This document shows positions 22,970-32,996 of a stretch of DNA of 64,000 nucleotides, piece after piece (position 1 is the first letter of the stretch; each line of letters starts with the position of its first letter). Both the position numbers and the translations under genes were made by a program. Source of the DNA: Adineta ricciae (lineage: Eukaryota > Rotifera > Eurotatoria > Adinetida > Adinetidae); contig CAJNOJ010000255.1 in NCBI GenBank assembly GCA_905250025.1, forward strand, positions 5,051-69,050, written 5' to 3'. The notes beneath the pieces are model-generated. The model saw only the letters and a list, made by a program, of their open reading frames with translations, did not search any database and had not been told where the DNA came from.

Positions 22970-24561
22970 ATGTCATTGAAACAATTAATTGAGAATTCTC
23001 GAAAATCTCCTGATGAAATATATGGTGAATTATTTCGTGAAGTTCAATTAAAACGAATCTTTTCCGATACAAAAACATTTGTTGATTGTGTTCCAAAAAT
23101 TTCCTCGGAAGAAATTCTCCGAATTTATAATGAAAAGAAATCTTTATCTAATTTTAATTTATCGAAATTTATTGAAGAAAATTTTAATTTTCCTCATTCT
23201 CCAGCGAAAAATTTCTCAAGTGAAAGAAATCTTTCAACAGTTGATCATATCAATCGTTTATGGGAAATTTTATCTCGTCCAGCTGATGAAATAGTTGAAG
23301 GAAGTTCTCGAATCGCTCTTCCATATTCATATGTTGTACCTGGTGGAAGATTTCGTGAAATCTTTTATTGGGATTCATATTTTACAATGTTAGGTTTATC
23401 TGTTTCATCGAAATATTCATTTTTAATTGAAAATATCATAAATAATTTTGTTTATTTAATTGATCAATATGATTTTATTCCAAATGGAAATCGAACATAT
23501 TTTTTAACTCGTTCTCAACCTCCATTTTTCGCATGTATGATTCAATTATTATCTCAAATTCATTCAAATCCATCAGAAATTCGAAAGAAATATTTACCTT
23601 ATTTACATAAAGAATATCTTTTTTGGATGAATGGAAAAGATCAAGTTAATGAAAATGAAATTTTCAATCAAGTATTTTCTTTTTTCTTTTACAAATTCTT
23701 TAATGAAAATTTCGATTTCAGCATGTCGTTTGGATTTGTGAAGATGTGATATTGAATCGTTATTTTGATCCATTAACAAATCCACGACCCGAATCTTATC
23801 CAAAAGAAGAAGAAGAACGTAAAAAAGCTGAAGAATTATTTGGAATAAGTTCTGAAGAATTTTATTTACATAATCGTGCTGCTTGTGAATCTGGTTGGGA
23901 TTTTAGTTCACGTTGGTTTGATGATAAAAAAACGAAAGAATTAAATAAATGTGCTTTTATTCTTCCAATTGATTTAAATTGTTTAATTTATTCTTTAGAA
24001 AATTATCTTTCTTTTATTTATAATGAACAAAATAATGACGAATTAAGTCAACAATTTCAACAATTAGCAAAGAAAAGAAAAGAAATTATTCAAACTTTAT
24101 TTTGGTCCAATGAAAAAAAGTTTTTTTTTTTCGATTATGATCCAATTCGAAAATGTTTAAAAGAAGTTTTTTCTTTAGCTGCAGTTTATCCATTATTTTT
24201 TCAAATAGCAACAAAAGAACAAGCAGATTATGTTCGACAACATTTAGAAAAAGATTTTTTAAAATCCGGTGGTCTTTTAACAACTCTTGAATGTACAGGA
24301 CAACAATGGGATTCACCAATTGGATGGGCGCCTCTTCAATGGATTTCATATCAAGCGATGAAAAATTATCAATTTCAACATTTAGCCAATGAAATTCGTT
24401 CCAGATGGTTAAAACTTAATGATGAAGTTTTTAAACAAACAGGCAAAATGACGGAAAAATATAATGTTCTTGAACAAAAAGAAGGTGGAGGAGGAAATTA
24501 TCCTCTTCAAGATGGTTTTGGATGGACAAATGGAGTTTATCTTCGATTATTTTTTGATTAA
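22970..24561 (+). CDS. Trehalase, glycoside hydrolase family 37 (513 aa, two exons)
   Basis: This enzyme splits trehalose into two glucose molecules. Exon 1 is 22970-23671 and exon 2 is 23722-24561, with a 50-bp GT-AG intron in phase 0 that joins FNQ to HVVWICED. The start Met (MSLKQL) was chosen because residues before it are low-complexity. Trehalase signature 1 lies at about residues 124-137 (PGGRFREIFYWDSY), PRPESY at about 255, ESGWDFSSRW contains the expected catalytic acid D294, signature 2 is QWDSPIGWAPLQ (about 429-440), and E479 in TEKYN aligns with the catalytic base of bacterial TreA. The [18 protein letters not shown] end is typical. With no signal peptide it should be cytosolic, like bacterial TreF. 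Bdelloid trehalases are reported as horizontally acquired and desiccation-responsive in Adineta vaga. Confidence 0.95.
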
Positions 24562-25960
24562 ATTATCAAAAATTTTTCTTTTTTAATAAATTTCGACCTT
24601 CTAACGTATTTTATTTAAAGATCAATAAGTTAATTCGTTCATCACGATTGATTTTCTTGTGTTTTTATAAATCAGAGTGAATGTAACACATCGTTTGTTT
24701 GTGATAATTTCACTTCACACTGATGAAATTCGATTTCTATTTTGAAAGAGAATAAAAATCGAAATATTCATCTAGTAAGTTGTCGCCATCCATCAATCAT
24801 GAAATTAAAGAAGAGATGTTTATTTCATTTAAGTCAAAGAAGTTAATCATTATCTTGAGATTGGTTTTTCTTTTTCATTATTTAATCAAAACAAACAAAT
24901 GTAGATTTCATCATTAAAGTAATCTGATAATCAAATTACAATGTACTTCAGATAAAAACAAAAGAGTTCGGTAAAATTATTAAAATAATAGTTTTGAGTG
25001 GTGCACCGATCCGCAGTCGATTGTTAAACAGCAAGAAAATTGTTTCAATGAAGATATAAAATTGATTTTTTTGTCATAATTAAAAATTTCTTTTCGAAGA
25101 CATTTCTCACTCTTTTGATCGATAAAGAATTCATTTCTAAAATGTGATAAGATGAGTTTTGTCACACGACTTCACTCTAATAGAAAATGAAATGAAATGA
25201 AATGAAGAAATGATTTTTTGAGATTAATTTTCATAGAATTTAGAAGAGCATTTCTCATCAATGAAATTCTTAGAAGATTCATTGAAACAAACTTCCAATG
25301 AAATATTTCATTAAGAATTTTGTCATATTTTGATCAAGTCCAATTAATATTAATGAATCATTCTCATTTGATAAATTCAATTAGTCATAGAACAGGATGA
25401 GATATTTGCTCAATTACAAAATCGAATTCTTCATTAGAGATTTGTGAACATATTCGAACAAAAATATTCTTTACAATAAAATCGAATTAGACAAATCGAT
25501 ATTGTTTCATTTCATTTAATATTTCATCTTTCATTCATCGATGAAATTCAACACATTCTTTGTTTTCAAATCGTTTCCATTTACCTTTTATGTAGAAAAC
25601 ATCAATTAACCTACACAAAGTCTTCTTTCATATGATCAATCAATCTATTTCATCATTTTCTTGAATATTCTATTTTCGAATTACATTTGTGAAGTATCCA
25701 AAAGAGAAACAGATGATTAAATTGACAATTCGTTTTGTCATTTCAAATCAATAAACTTTTGTTTTTTCCTTTTGTTAAAAGAGCGTCATTCGACTGAGGA
25801 TTTGTGTATGAAGAGAAAAGCAATTACATATTTCAATATATGACTTAGGTGAGATTAGATTCGTTTCAAGTTTCAGTATGAAAAAAATACGCGAATCGGT
25901 TGGTTTTATGACCTTTTTTGTTCTTGTCTAGATGAATAAAATATCTCAAACAGATTTAGT
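24562..25960. other. Gene-free stretch
   Basis: This is the 3' flank of trehalase and the 5' flank of the C2 gene. No coding or RNA gene was recognised. From about 25680 onward it is homologous to 46920-47280 (second copy of this block), including 'ttacatttgtgaagtatc' and the segment just before the C2 start. Confidence 0.45.
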
Positions 25961-25990
25961 TTGATATTCATTGTAGAAAAAGAAACGAAA

Positions 25991-26415
25991 ATGCCGAATG
26001 GAACATTAGAAGTGATCGTTGTTGAAGGACGAGATCTGAAAGATAAAGATTTAATGGGTCAAAATGATGCTTTTGTTGAAATTTATATTGATAAAAAATA
26101 TAAACAACGAACAACAACAATATCAAATACAAATAATCCAATTTGGAATGAACGTTTTTCTTTTAATTTACAAAAAAATGATGAAACAATTCATTTTGAT
26201 GTTTATGATGCTGATCTCATTGGAAGAGATTCAATTGGAAATTGTAAAATCAAACTTAAACATGTTTTTGATGATGGAAAATATGATGAATGGATCAAAT
26301 TACCTTCGATGTTTGGTCTTTCATCAAAAGGACAAATTCATATTATTATGAATTTTATTGTGAGAATATTTCAAAATAATTTTTCTTAATTGAATTTCTT
26401 TTTTAGCCATCGTAA
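25991..26415 (+). CDS. Small single C2-domain protein
   Basis: The frame from 25991 codes for a near-stand-alone C2 domain: GTLEVIVVEGRDLKDKD, the first Ca-binding loop region with GQNDAFVEIY, then NPIWNERFSF and VYDADLIGRDSIGN. The Asp residues of both Ca-binding loops are present, so Ca-dependent lipid binding is expected. I place a 47-bp intron (26360-26406, gtgaga...ttttag) joining MNFI to a final Pro-Ser-stop, giving 125 aa; unspliced reading ends at 26389 and gives 133 aa. The start was set at MPNGTL because C2 homology begins there. Small proteins of this type are known in plants and are expanded in bdelloids. A damaged copy lies at 47281. Confidence 0.85.
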
Positions 26416-26502
26416 TCACAACTCTCAGAATTATTATTTCAACTTATCAAAATCAAAAACTTAAATTTCTTTCTTTCAATTTTCTTTCATTTTCATTAAA
26501 AT

Positions 26503-27660
26503 TTAACCAATAGGCCAAAAACTTGGTGATAAAACTTTATTAATTGTATTATTTTGTTCAGTTAATGTCCAAAAACGAGGTATTTGATCAACACTATTCC
26601 ATGTCCAAATCCCCCATCCATTAAATCGATAATTAAAACTGTCGATAATGACTTTTTTGATTGCTAAAGCAGCAATTGATGCATTTGGGAAATCACCTGT
26701 ATAAGCACCTGTTTCTCCCATTAGAATTGGTTTTTCACGACTAAGAGCGGCTCCTTCGAGTTCTTTCTGAACATTATTACTCGCATAAACATGTAAATCA
26801 GTATAATCAGCAAGACCTTTAATAAGACTTGCTGATCTTAATGGATATCGATCATCAGCACCTACTGGTCGAATTTCAACACCATCAAATCCATCGTGAC
26901 CAACTGCATTTGGAGAAAAAAGACTTGCAGTAACAGAAATATTTGATGAAATGAATTTTATTGCTTTAACTATTGAATCCATCCAAATATTCCCAGCTAT
27001 ATCGAGTAATTGTTGACGATCAATACCTTTTGACATATCATAGAGAATATCTTCAAATGAAACAAATCCATTTGTTAAAGAAAATGGTTGACAATGAACA
27101 GATATCGATATTTCATTGAAAATATCAATTGCAAAAATATTTTCAAAAGCAATTTGACTTAACAATCGAATTTGAGATAAAAGATCTTGAAAAAATTGTG
27201 CTTTTGCTGCTATTTGACCACGATGAAAAACAATTAAATTGATTCCTGTGACATTTGCTGGGAGTGGATATGAATTTATAATCGATTGATAATTCAATGG
27301 ATTAAAATCACCTGTTAACATCACTGATATTTGATGATTCGATGCACGAAGAAGAAAATCAACAAGATTTTTTGTATAATTTATCGAAATACCAGGTGAT
27401 GAAAGTCCAAATCCCGAATATAAATAAGGACAAGAAAGAAATACTCGAACATAATTATATCCATAGATTTTCATCTGTGTTAATTCATCTTCGATTTTCC
27501 ATGTTGAATATAAACTTGGTTCAAATAGGGCATGTCGTGTTCCATTTAATAAAGGAATATAATTTGTTCCACGCAAATATGTCTGATTACTTCGAAAGGA
27601 GACAAATTTGTTTGGGGAAGTAATACCAAACAAAGAAACTAAAAGTAAAACAATGCGCAT
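26503..27660 (-). CDS. Secreted GH5-like (cellulase/mannanase-type) glycoside hydrolase
   Basis: This is a single-exon gene of 385 aa with a signal peptide (MRIVLLLVSLFGITS). It shows the layout of a GH5-type TIM barrel: RGTNYIPLL near the N-terminus, YNYVRVFLSC (strand 2), DIFNEI with the presumed acid/base E183, DLHVYASN, and LMGETGAY with the presumed nucleophile E316, followed by GWGIWTWNS. Substrate is unknown; relatives act on mannans or beta-glucans. Absence of introns and the enzyme type suggest acquisition from bacteria or fungi. The likely role is extracellular digestion of food polysaccharide. The last part is present again at 47754-47988. Confidence 0.8.
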   Translation of the reverse strand: MRIVLLLVSLFGITSPNKFVSFRSNQTYLRGTNYIPLLNGTRHALFEPSLYSTWKIEDELTQMKIYGYNYVRVFLSCPYLYSGFGLSSPGISINYTKNLVDFLLRASNHQISVMLTGDFNPLNYQSIINSYPLPANVTGINLIVFHRGQIAAKAQFFQDLLSQIRLLSQIAFENIFAIDIFNEISISVHCQPFSLTNGFVSFEDILYDMSKGIDRQQLLDIAGNIWMDSIVKAIKFISSNISVTASLFSPNAVGHDGFDGVEIRPVGADDRYPLRSASLIKGLADYTDLHVYASNNVQKELEGAALSREKPILMGETGAYTGDFPNASIAALAIKKVIIDSFNYRFNGWGIWTWNSVDQIPRFWTLTEQNNTINKVLSPSFWPIG

Positions 27661-27866
27661 ATTTTCTAAATAAGAATAGAGTGAGTGAATGAGATATCTT
27701 CACAGATATTCTTATCTTCATTTTCATATTATCAACATTTAGACAGAAATGAATCAATGATTACAAAAGAATTATTATTCAAATTAAAATAATTGAAAAT
27801 ATTGAATATGAAAACAAAAAATTTGTGATTAATCATCAATTTTCTTAACATAGTTTGATTATCTCA

Positions 27867-28472
27867 TTATGGTGATGTAGAGGTATCCGATATTATCGAA
27901 ATTGTTATCACATCTGCTGAAGTTTCTGATTTCATTGTAGCACTTATACCTTCTAATACTATTGCTGTTGATACTGATGCTATTGGAGTTGTCGTTGTAG
28001 TCATTGTTGTTGATGTCGTCGTCGTCGTTGTTGTTGTTGTTGTTGTTGTCGGACTTGTTATAATTGTGTTTGTTACCGATGGTGTTGAAATTGCCGTTGT
28101 TATCATTATTATTGGTGTAGATGATGATATTGTTTGTGTTTGGGATGTATCTGTTGTATTTGATGTTGTCATTGTGAATGATGTTGAAGATTGAGTTGTG
28201 ATATTTGTTGAAAAGAACACATCAGTTGAAGTTCCTCGAGTGAATAAAACAATGGACATAATGAAAGCAACGAGTGCAATAATAGTTGTGATGAGAATAA
28301 TCACAAAAAGAAAAGGATATTTTTTAATCATTTTCACATATTTTGAAGAATGACCAGAATTAACAATTACTGTGGAATTCTTTGGAATATTTGATGAAGG
28401 ATAAGAATTATTTTTATGTACATTCGTTGATCTTTTATTATGACGTGGAACTTGTCGATGTTCACCCGGCAT
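27867..28472 (-). CDS. Type II membrane protein with Thr/Ser-rich ectodomain
   Basis: This is a single-exon gene of 201 aa. A basic cytosolic N-terminus of about 50 residues is followed by a strong membrane span (FLFVIILITTIIALVAFIMS, about 54-75), and the remainder is Thr/Ser/Ile-rich with a run of Thr residues. The arrangement equals the N-terminal part of the Hint-domain gene and of the ADP-ribosyltransferase/propeller gene in this window, but no domain follows the stalk. The protein is probably heavily O-glycosylated on the cell surface. Function is unknown. Confidence 0.65.
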   Translation of the reverse strand: MPGEHRQVPRHNKRSTNVHKNNSYPSSNIPKNSTVIVNSGHSSKYVKMIKKYPFLFVIILITTIIALVAFIMSIVLFTRGTSTDVFFSTNITTQSSTSFTMTTSNTTDTSQTQTISSSTPIIMITTAISTPSVTNTIITSPTTTTTTTTTTTTSTTMTTTTTPIASVSTAIVLEGISATMKSETSADVITISIISDTSTSP

Positions 28473-28872
28473 TTTTCACTTAAAAGTATCGATAGAGAAA
28501 TAAATGTTGTGAAACTTTTTTCAAAATGTATTTATATCGAATTGAGACTCTATTTTTACAACTTGGATTGTAAATTGTGTTTCATCCGAGTGGGTTAACA
28601 ATCATGAATGGATTGAGTAAAGCAAATACAAGTCTCACATTCGTTTTATCAATTATCAATAGACGTGTTTTTTATAACTTCATTGAAATTCATCTGTCGA
28701 TCGTAAGTCATGAAAAACTTCGATTATTCGAAAAGAAAACTTTTTCTCGATTTAAATAAAAGTGAAAAAAAGAATTGAGAGCAAAGAGGAAAATGTATTG
28801 ATTTAATTTGGTATTAAGTCTTGTAAACGTATTTTTGTCTAAAAATAAAAGAAATATGAAAAGATAAGAAAA
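28473..28872. other. Short gene-free stretch 3' of cullin, present twice
   Basis: No gene is seen. The segment from about 28528 to 28872 recurs at 48007-48361 with scattered differences and small indels, as part of the larger duplicated block. Confidence 0.5.
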
Positions 28873-31678
28873 TTAGACGAAATATGTGTCATACAGATCA
28901 TCTTGTGATCGTTCAATATAATCTGTTTCGATTAATCGTTCGATTTCTCGTTTTATGATAATTAAAGATGGAATAAAACGAGATTTGAATTCTTCAGTTA
29001 TCTACAAGAAAAAACGATGAAATTGTTGTTTTTGATCATTAGGAACAGATTTACTCGAGTAATAAGTTGTTGATGTGTTATTATTTGAAAAGATTTCATA
29101 ATTCTCACAATTGCAGCTCGAATTTGCCATTCATGAGGATCATTGATTTTCTTCTGAATGTCTTCACATTGGATTTTATTTGCAAATTTGACTTTCGACG
29201 AATGAATTTTCACAAAACGATGATTCGATGCAAAAGATTCATTAACAGAAAATCGATCGGTCAATTCCATGTTTTTCTTATTGGAATCTTTGAGAAGAAG
29301 ATTTTCCTGATGACATAATGGAAACAACGCTTTTTTCATATCATCTTCATCGATATCAGTTTCATGATGAATTTCCTGAAATAAATCAAAGAATGAAAAG
29401 AATTTCCTAAGAGAATAAATGAACTTCAAATGTCCATGATTGTTTTTTATTGAATAACATTAAAATCATCATTTGATATGTTGAAACTTGAAGAAGAATT
29501 TTTCCTCCATTGATTTCTAATCTTAAATGTGCTGAACCAAATTGTGGGAAGAAAATTAATTGACGACCATTAAATCTTTTCAAATAAAATTCCTGAAAAT
29601 ATTGATAAACGTGATAAATGTTGAATGGAAGATTTCCTTTGTTATTTAAATGAGAAATTGGCCAAGAATTTCTTTTTAATATTTCAATATGAAAATCAAT
29701 TCCATGGAAATTCAAATGATGTTCATTAACATGTTCCTGAAACTCTTTTCTTATTAATTTTGAAGATAAGAAAATATCTTTGAACATCATTTGAAAATCA
29801 TGTGTAAATTCGTTTCCAAAAGTGTTTGTTAATAAAGATAAAAGATCATTTTCTAAATCTTCACAAGATATTTCATTGGAAAGAAGACGTTCACCGAAAT
29901 GTTTTTGATAAAATTCTCGAAAAATCTCTCGATCTTCGAGATATCCAATAAGTTCGATGGTTTTCTTGAGAATATCTCGAATTTCTTCATTATCATCTGA
30001 ATAATTTCTCATTTGATTGTTAAGAAATAATGAAAAATATTCAGGAAGCATTTTATATGAATTAAGACAATTTTTCCAATGAGAATTGATTTCTTTGATG
30101 AATTGTTCATTGGAACGAAAAGATTTTCTCAGAAATCGATCGAATTTGTCTTTTAAATTGATTAAACTTCTTAGGTCTTCACTAATTATTGATTGACTTT
30201 GTTTTTCTAAATTATTTTTCATTGCATTGATCAATTTCGTTAAACCATTTGGTATTTGTCGATAATCGATGAAAATCTTTTCGAGAATTTCAAATTGATC
30301 AAATTGAAAAAATTCATTGAGAAGAAAATTTTCTTTGAAAAGATCTTCGATTTTGAGATAAAATAATAAAAGAATTGCTTTGATTAATTTGATCATTTGT
30401 TCTTGAGAAAGATTTGATTTATTTTGAAAAGATTTGTTAATAAATGAGAGAAGATTTTCTTGGAAATTCTCATTGAAATTTAGTAAATTTTCCAAATCAG
30501 AATTGATTTGTTCACAAATAATTTGATCATAATGAAAAGATTTTTCCCAAAAAAGACCAAGTTGATCTTTTAAATCAAGAAATTTGTCCAGAGATGCATT
30601 TTGTCCTTCTTCTCTTAAATATTCATCAATGCGACGAGTAACGATAGACAATCCATCAGGTATTTTCTTATAAATTTTATAAATTGTTTCCAATTCTTCA
30701 TATTGATTCGATTGAAACATTTTATAGACACACATTTTCCCCATTGCTATTGGATGTTCTTTATATTTATTCACGAATTCTTCGATAAGTAGTGAAACCA
30801 GAGGTTTTCTAAGCGATTGATTTAATTGAGGATAAACTTGTTCGAATTGTTCTTCAAAAAATAAGTCAACATTTCGAAGATATGTCAATGTGTCATTTTC
30901 TTTTAATAATCTTTCATTTTCCAGTTGATAAAATTCTGTAAAACGTTGTAAACACATTGAATGAAATTCATCATTGTAAAAAAGATCTTTGTTAATTTGA
31001 AACGTTTTTAATAAATCATCAATATCATCGACAATGGTTTTCTTCTCATATTTAGCGGTGATCATCTCCAAAAAGGCTTTTTCAAAAGATTTCTCTACAA
31101 TTGGATTCAAAAGAATATTTTCTCGAAATAACTTTACACCTAAATCATCAACAGATTCAAGACGTTTTGAAGAAACATAAACTCGATCCATATACGTAAG
31201 AACATCGCGAATCATGATTATACTTGTACGATAATTCTTCCACAATGATTTAAGTGTATCAACAAATTCCAAAGGAGACAATTGAAGAAGTTTTGGTTGA
31301 ATCTATTCAAAACAAATCAATATCATTCATGAACAAATCAAGATGACATACGTATACAACAATATGTTCATTAATTAAGTTTTTCGTATTTTCATAGAGT
31401 TTTTCACCGTGTCCATGAAGTACCAATTTATAAGCATTTAGATACAAAGCTTCAAAACTGTCATCGCTATTTAATTCCATTAATATCTTTTCTAAATTTG
31501 GTTTCAGTGAAGTTAACCAAATCTCGTCTCGACAAGACGTGTCTACTCGTGCCTATAAAATTAGAAAATTAATTTGAAATTTTCTATTAATTGTCTAAAT
31601 TAAATTGATCAATGATTCACTTACGAAAAATTGACGAATTTTCATTTTCCTTTTTTGTTCGTCCGACTGAGAACTCAT
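28873..31678 (-). CDS. Cullin, CUL3-like (860 aa, five exons)
   Basis: This is the scaffold subunit of a RING-type ubiquitin ligase. Exons are 31678-31625, 31552-31352, 31302-29425, 29375-29055 and 29001-28873. Introns are GT-AG, 49-72 bp, all phase 0, giving 860 codons plus stop. The N-terminus has the CUL3-like block SFEALYLNAYKLVLHGHGEKLY, then about 500 residues of helical cullin repeats. The cullin homology domain follows (YLEDREIFREFYQKHFGERLL), and the joined exons 3-4 read SWTFEEIHHETDIDE. The C-terminal winged-helix contains the neddylation region IVRIMK (Lys805) and ends ERLIETDYIERSQDDLYDTYFV, close to the family's usual end. The sequence is divergent and slightly longer than typical CUL3, so it may be a lineage-specific paralogue. 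Partial second copy at 48362-49257. Confidence 0.92.
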
Positions 31679-32760
31679 TGTGTACAGCAACAAGAAAATG
31701 CTTTACAAGAAATGAACACACACACACACTGACTTGAGTTGTAACTGAAAGAAAAGAAACGTATTGTAGTTCGAAAAAAAACTTCAAATAGGCGATGTTT
31801 GGGGAAAATATCCCGAAAAATATTATTGTGGAAAAATCCTGATGAGATATGTTGGAAATTTCCACTCAAGAAAAAGAATGTCGCATTTATGGTCGTTTTC
31901 GTGTGAAAGAAAAGGAAAGGAACGAACCTATGAATCATAACACCACTATGAATCATTAGATGAGATTTCATTATTACAGATTTCGATTCAATTTAATCGA
32001 ATTCATATGAAACTATTGCGTTGGCAGATGAATTCGGAGTGTTTCTTCTCTTATCCAATAAGAACTTCTGTTCACAATAAAAATATGTAGCACCGGTCAA
32101 CAACATATCTTTACTAACGAATAATCGTGGAAATTGTACGACGGTTTTGTTCAGAAATTTTTATAGTTTCTTTCTAATCGTAGTTCAATGCATACAGTTG
32201 AGATTTCGTTGTGTGAAAGGATATTGATTTGACAGTTTTACTCATTGATAATTTATATCACTTGTACAATTATCGAACTACACTCAAAGTGACAAATTCT
32301 CAGATAATTCTTTTATAGTATTTTATTATGATATTCTATCTTTTCCAAAAGACTAATAACTTTAATGCGCAATACTATACGACAGAAAGGAGGAACTTTG
32401 TAATTCTTGTGATTGAAACTTTTGAAATAGCTTCGTTTTACTTTCAAAATAGTGCAGATTTGTTTCTTTTCTTTTTATCATACTTCAATGAAGAATAGAT
32501 GCATTTTCGATCTTTTCGTAGTATCTTGAAAGTTCCAGTATGTGTAATCAGTGGTTGTCTTTATCCTTTTGATTGACACAAATGGATATATATTACCCAA
32601 TCTATATAAATGACTGAGAAAGGAAGCTTCTGAATGTTCTGCAAGTTTGGGAAAGGGAAATTCGTTCTCGAAATAGTATTCGATATTCTTTCTGAGGACT
32701 ATCTAGAACATTCTAGACGACATAAATCGAGATTTTAATTCTCTCTGGAAAGATCTCGTG
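31679..32760. other. Gene-free region upstream of cullin, second half present twice
   Basis: No gene is supported. A (CA)n run of about 16 bases lies near 31715-31730. From about 32273 to 32760 the sequence recurs at 49259-49790 with few differences, ending at the n at 32761. Confidence 0.5.
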
Positions 32761-32761
32761 N

Positions 32762-32950
32762 CAAACAGGTAAAATGACGGAAAAATATAATGTACTTGAA
32801 CAAAAAGAAGGTGGAGGAGGAAATTATCCTCTTCAAGATGGTTTTGGATGGACAAATGGAGTTTATCTTCGATTATTTTTTGATTAATTTCTCAAAAATT
32901 TTTATTTTTCTAATAAATTCTGCCTTTCAACGTATGTCACATGAAAATCA
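32762..32950 (+). pseudogene. Trehalase 3'-end fragment
   Basis: Immediately after the single n at 32761 lie the last ~42 codons of the trehalase ([18 protein letters not shown] ... to the TAA) and about 60 bases of its 3' flank, matching 24440-24620 with a few substitutions (for example, one silent difference in NVL). It cannot be functional alone. It is either the end of another trehalase allele joined here or a truncated copy. It lies 3' to 3' with the receptor gene at 32997. Confidence 0.85.
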
Positions 32951-32996
32951 AAGAATTATTTCATAGGATCATTTTAAACATCATCTCAGTGAAAGT

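Noticed and set aside
24720..24760. Second 'ctgatga...gaaa' hammerhead-like word
   Set aside because: The bases between the two core motifs do not pair, and flanking stems are missing.
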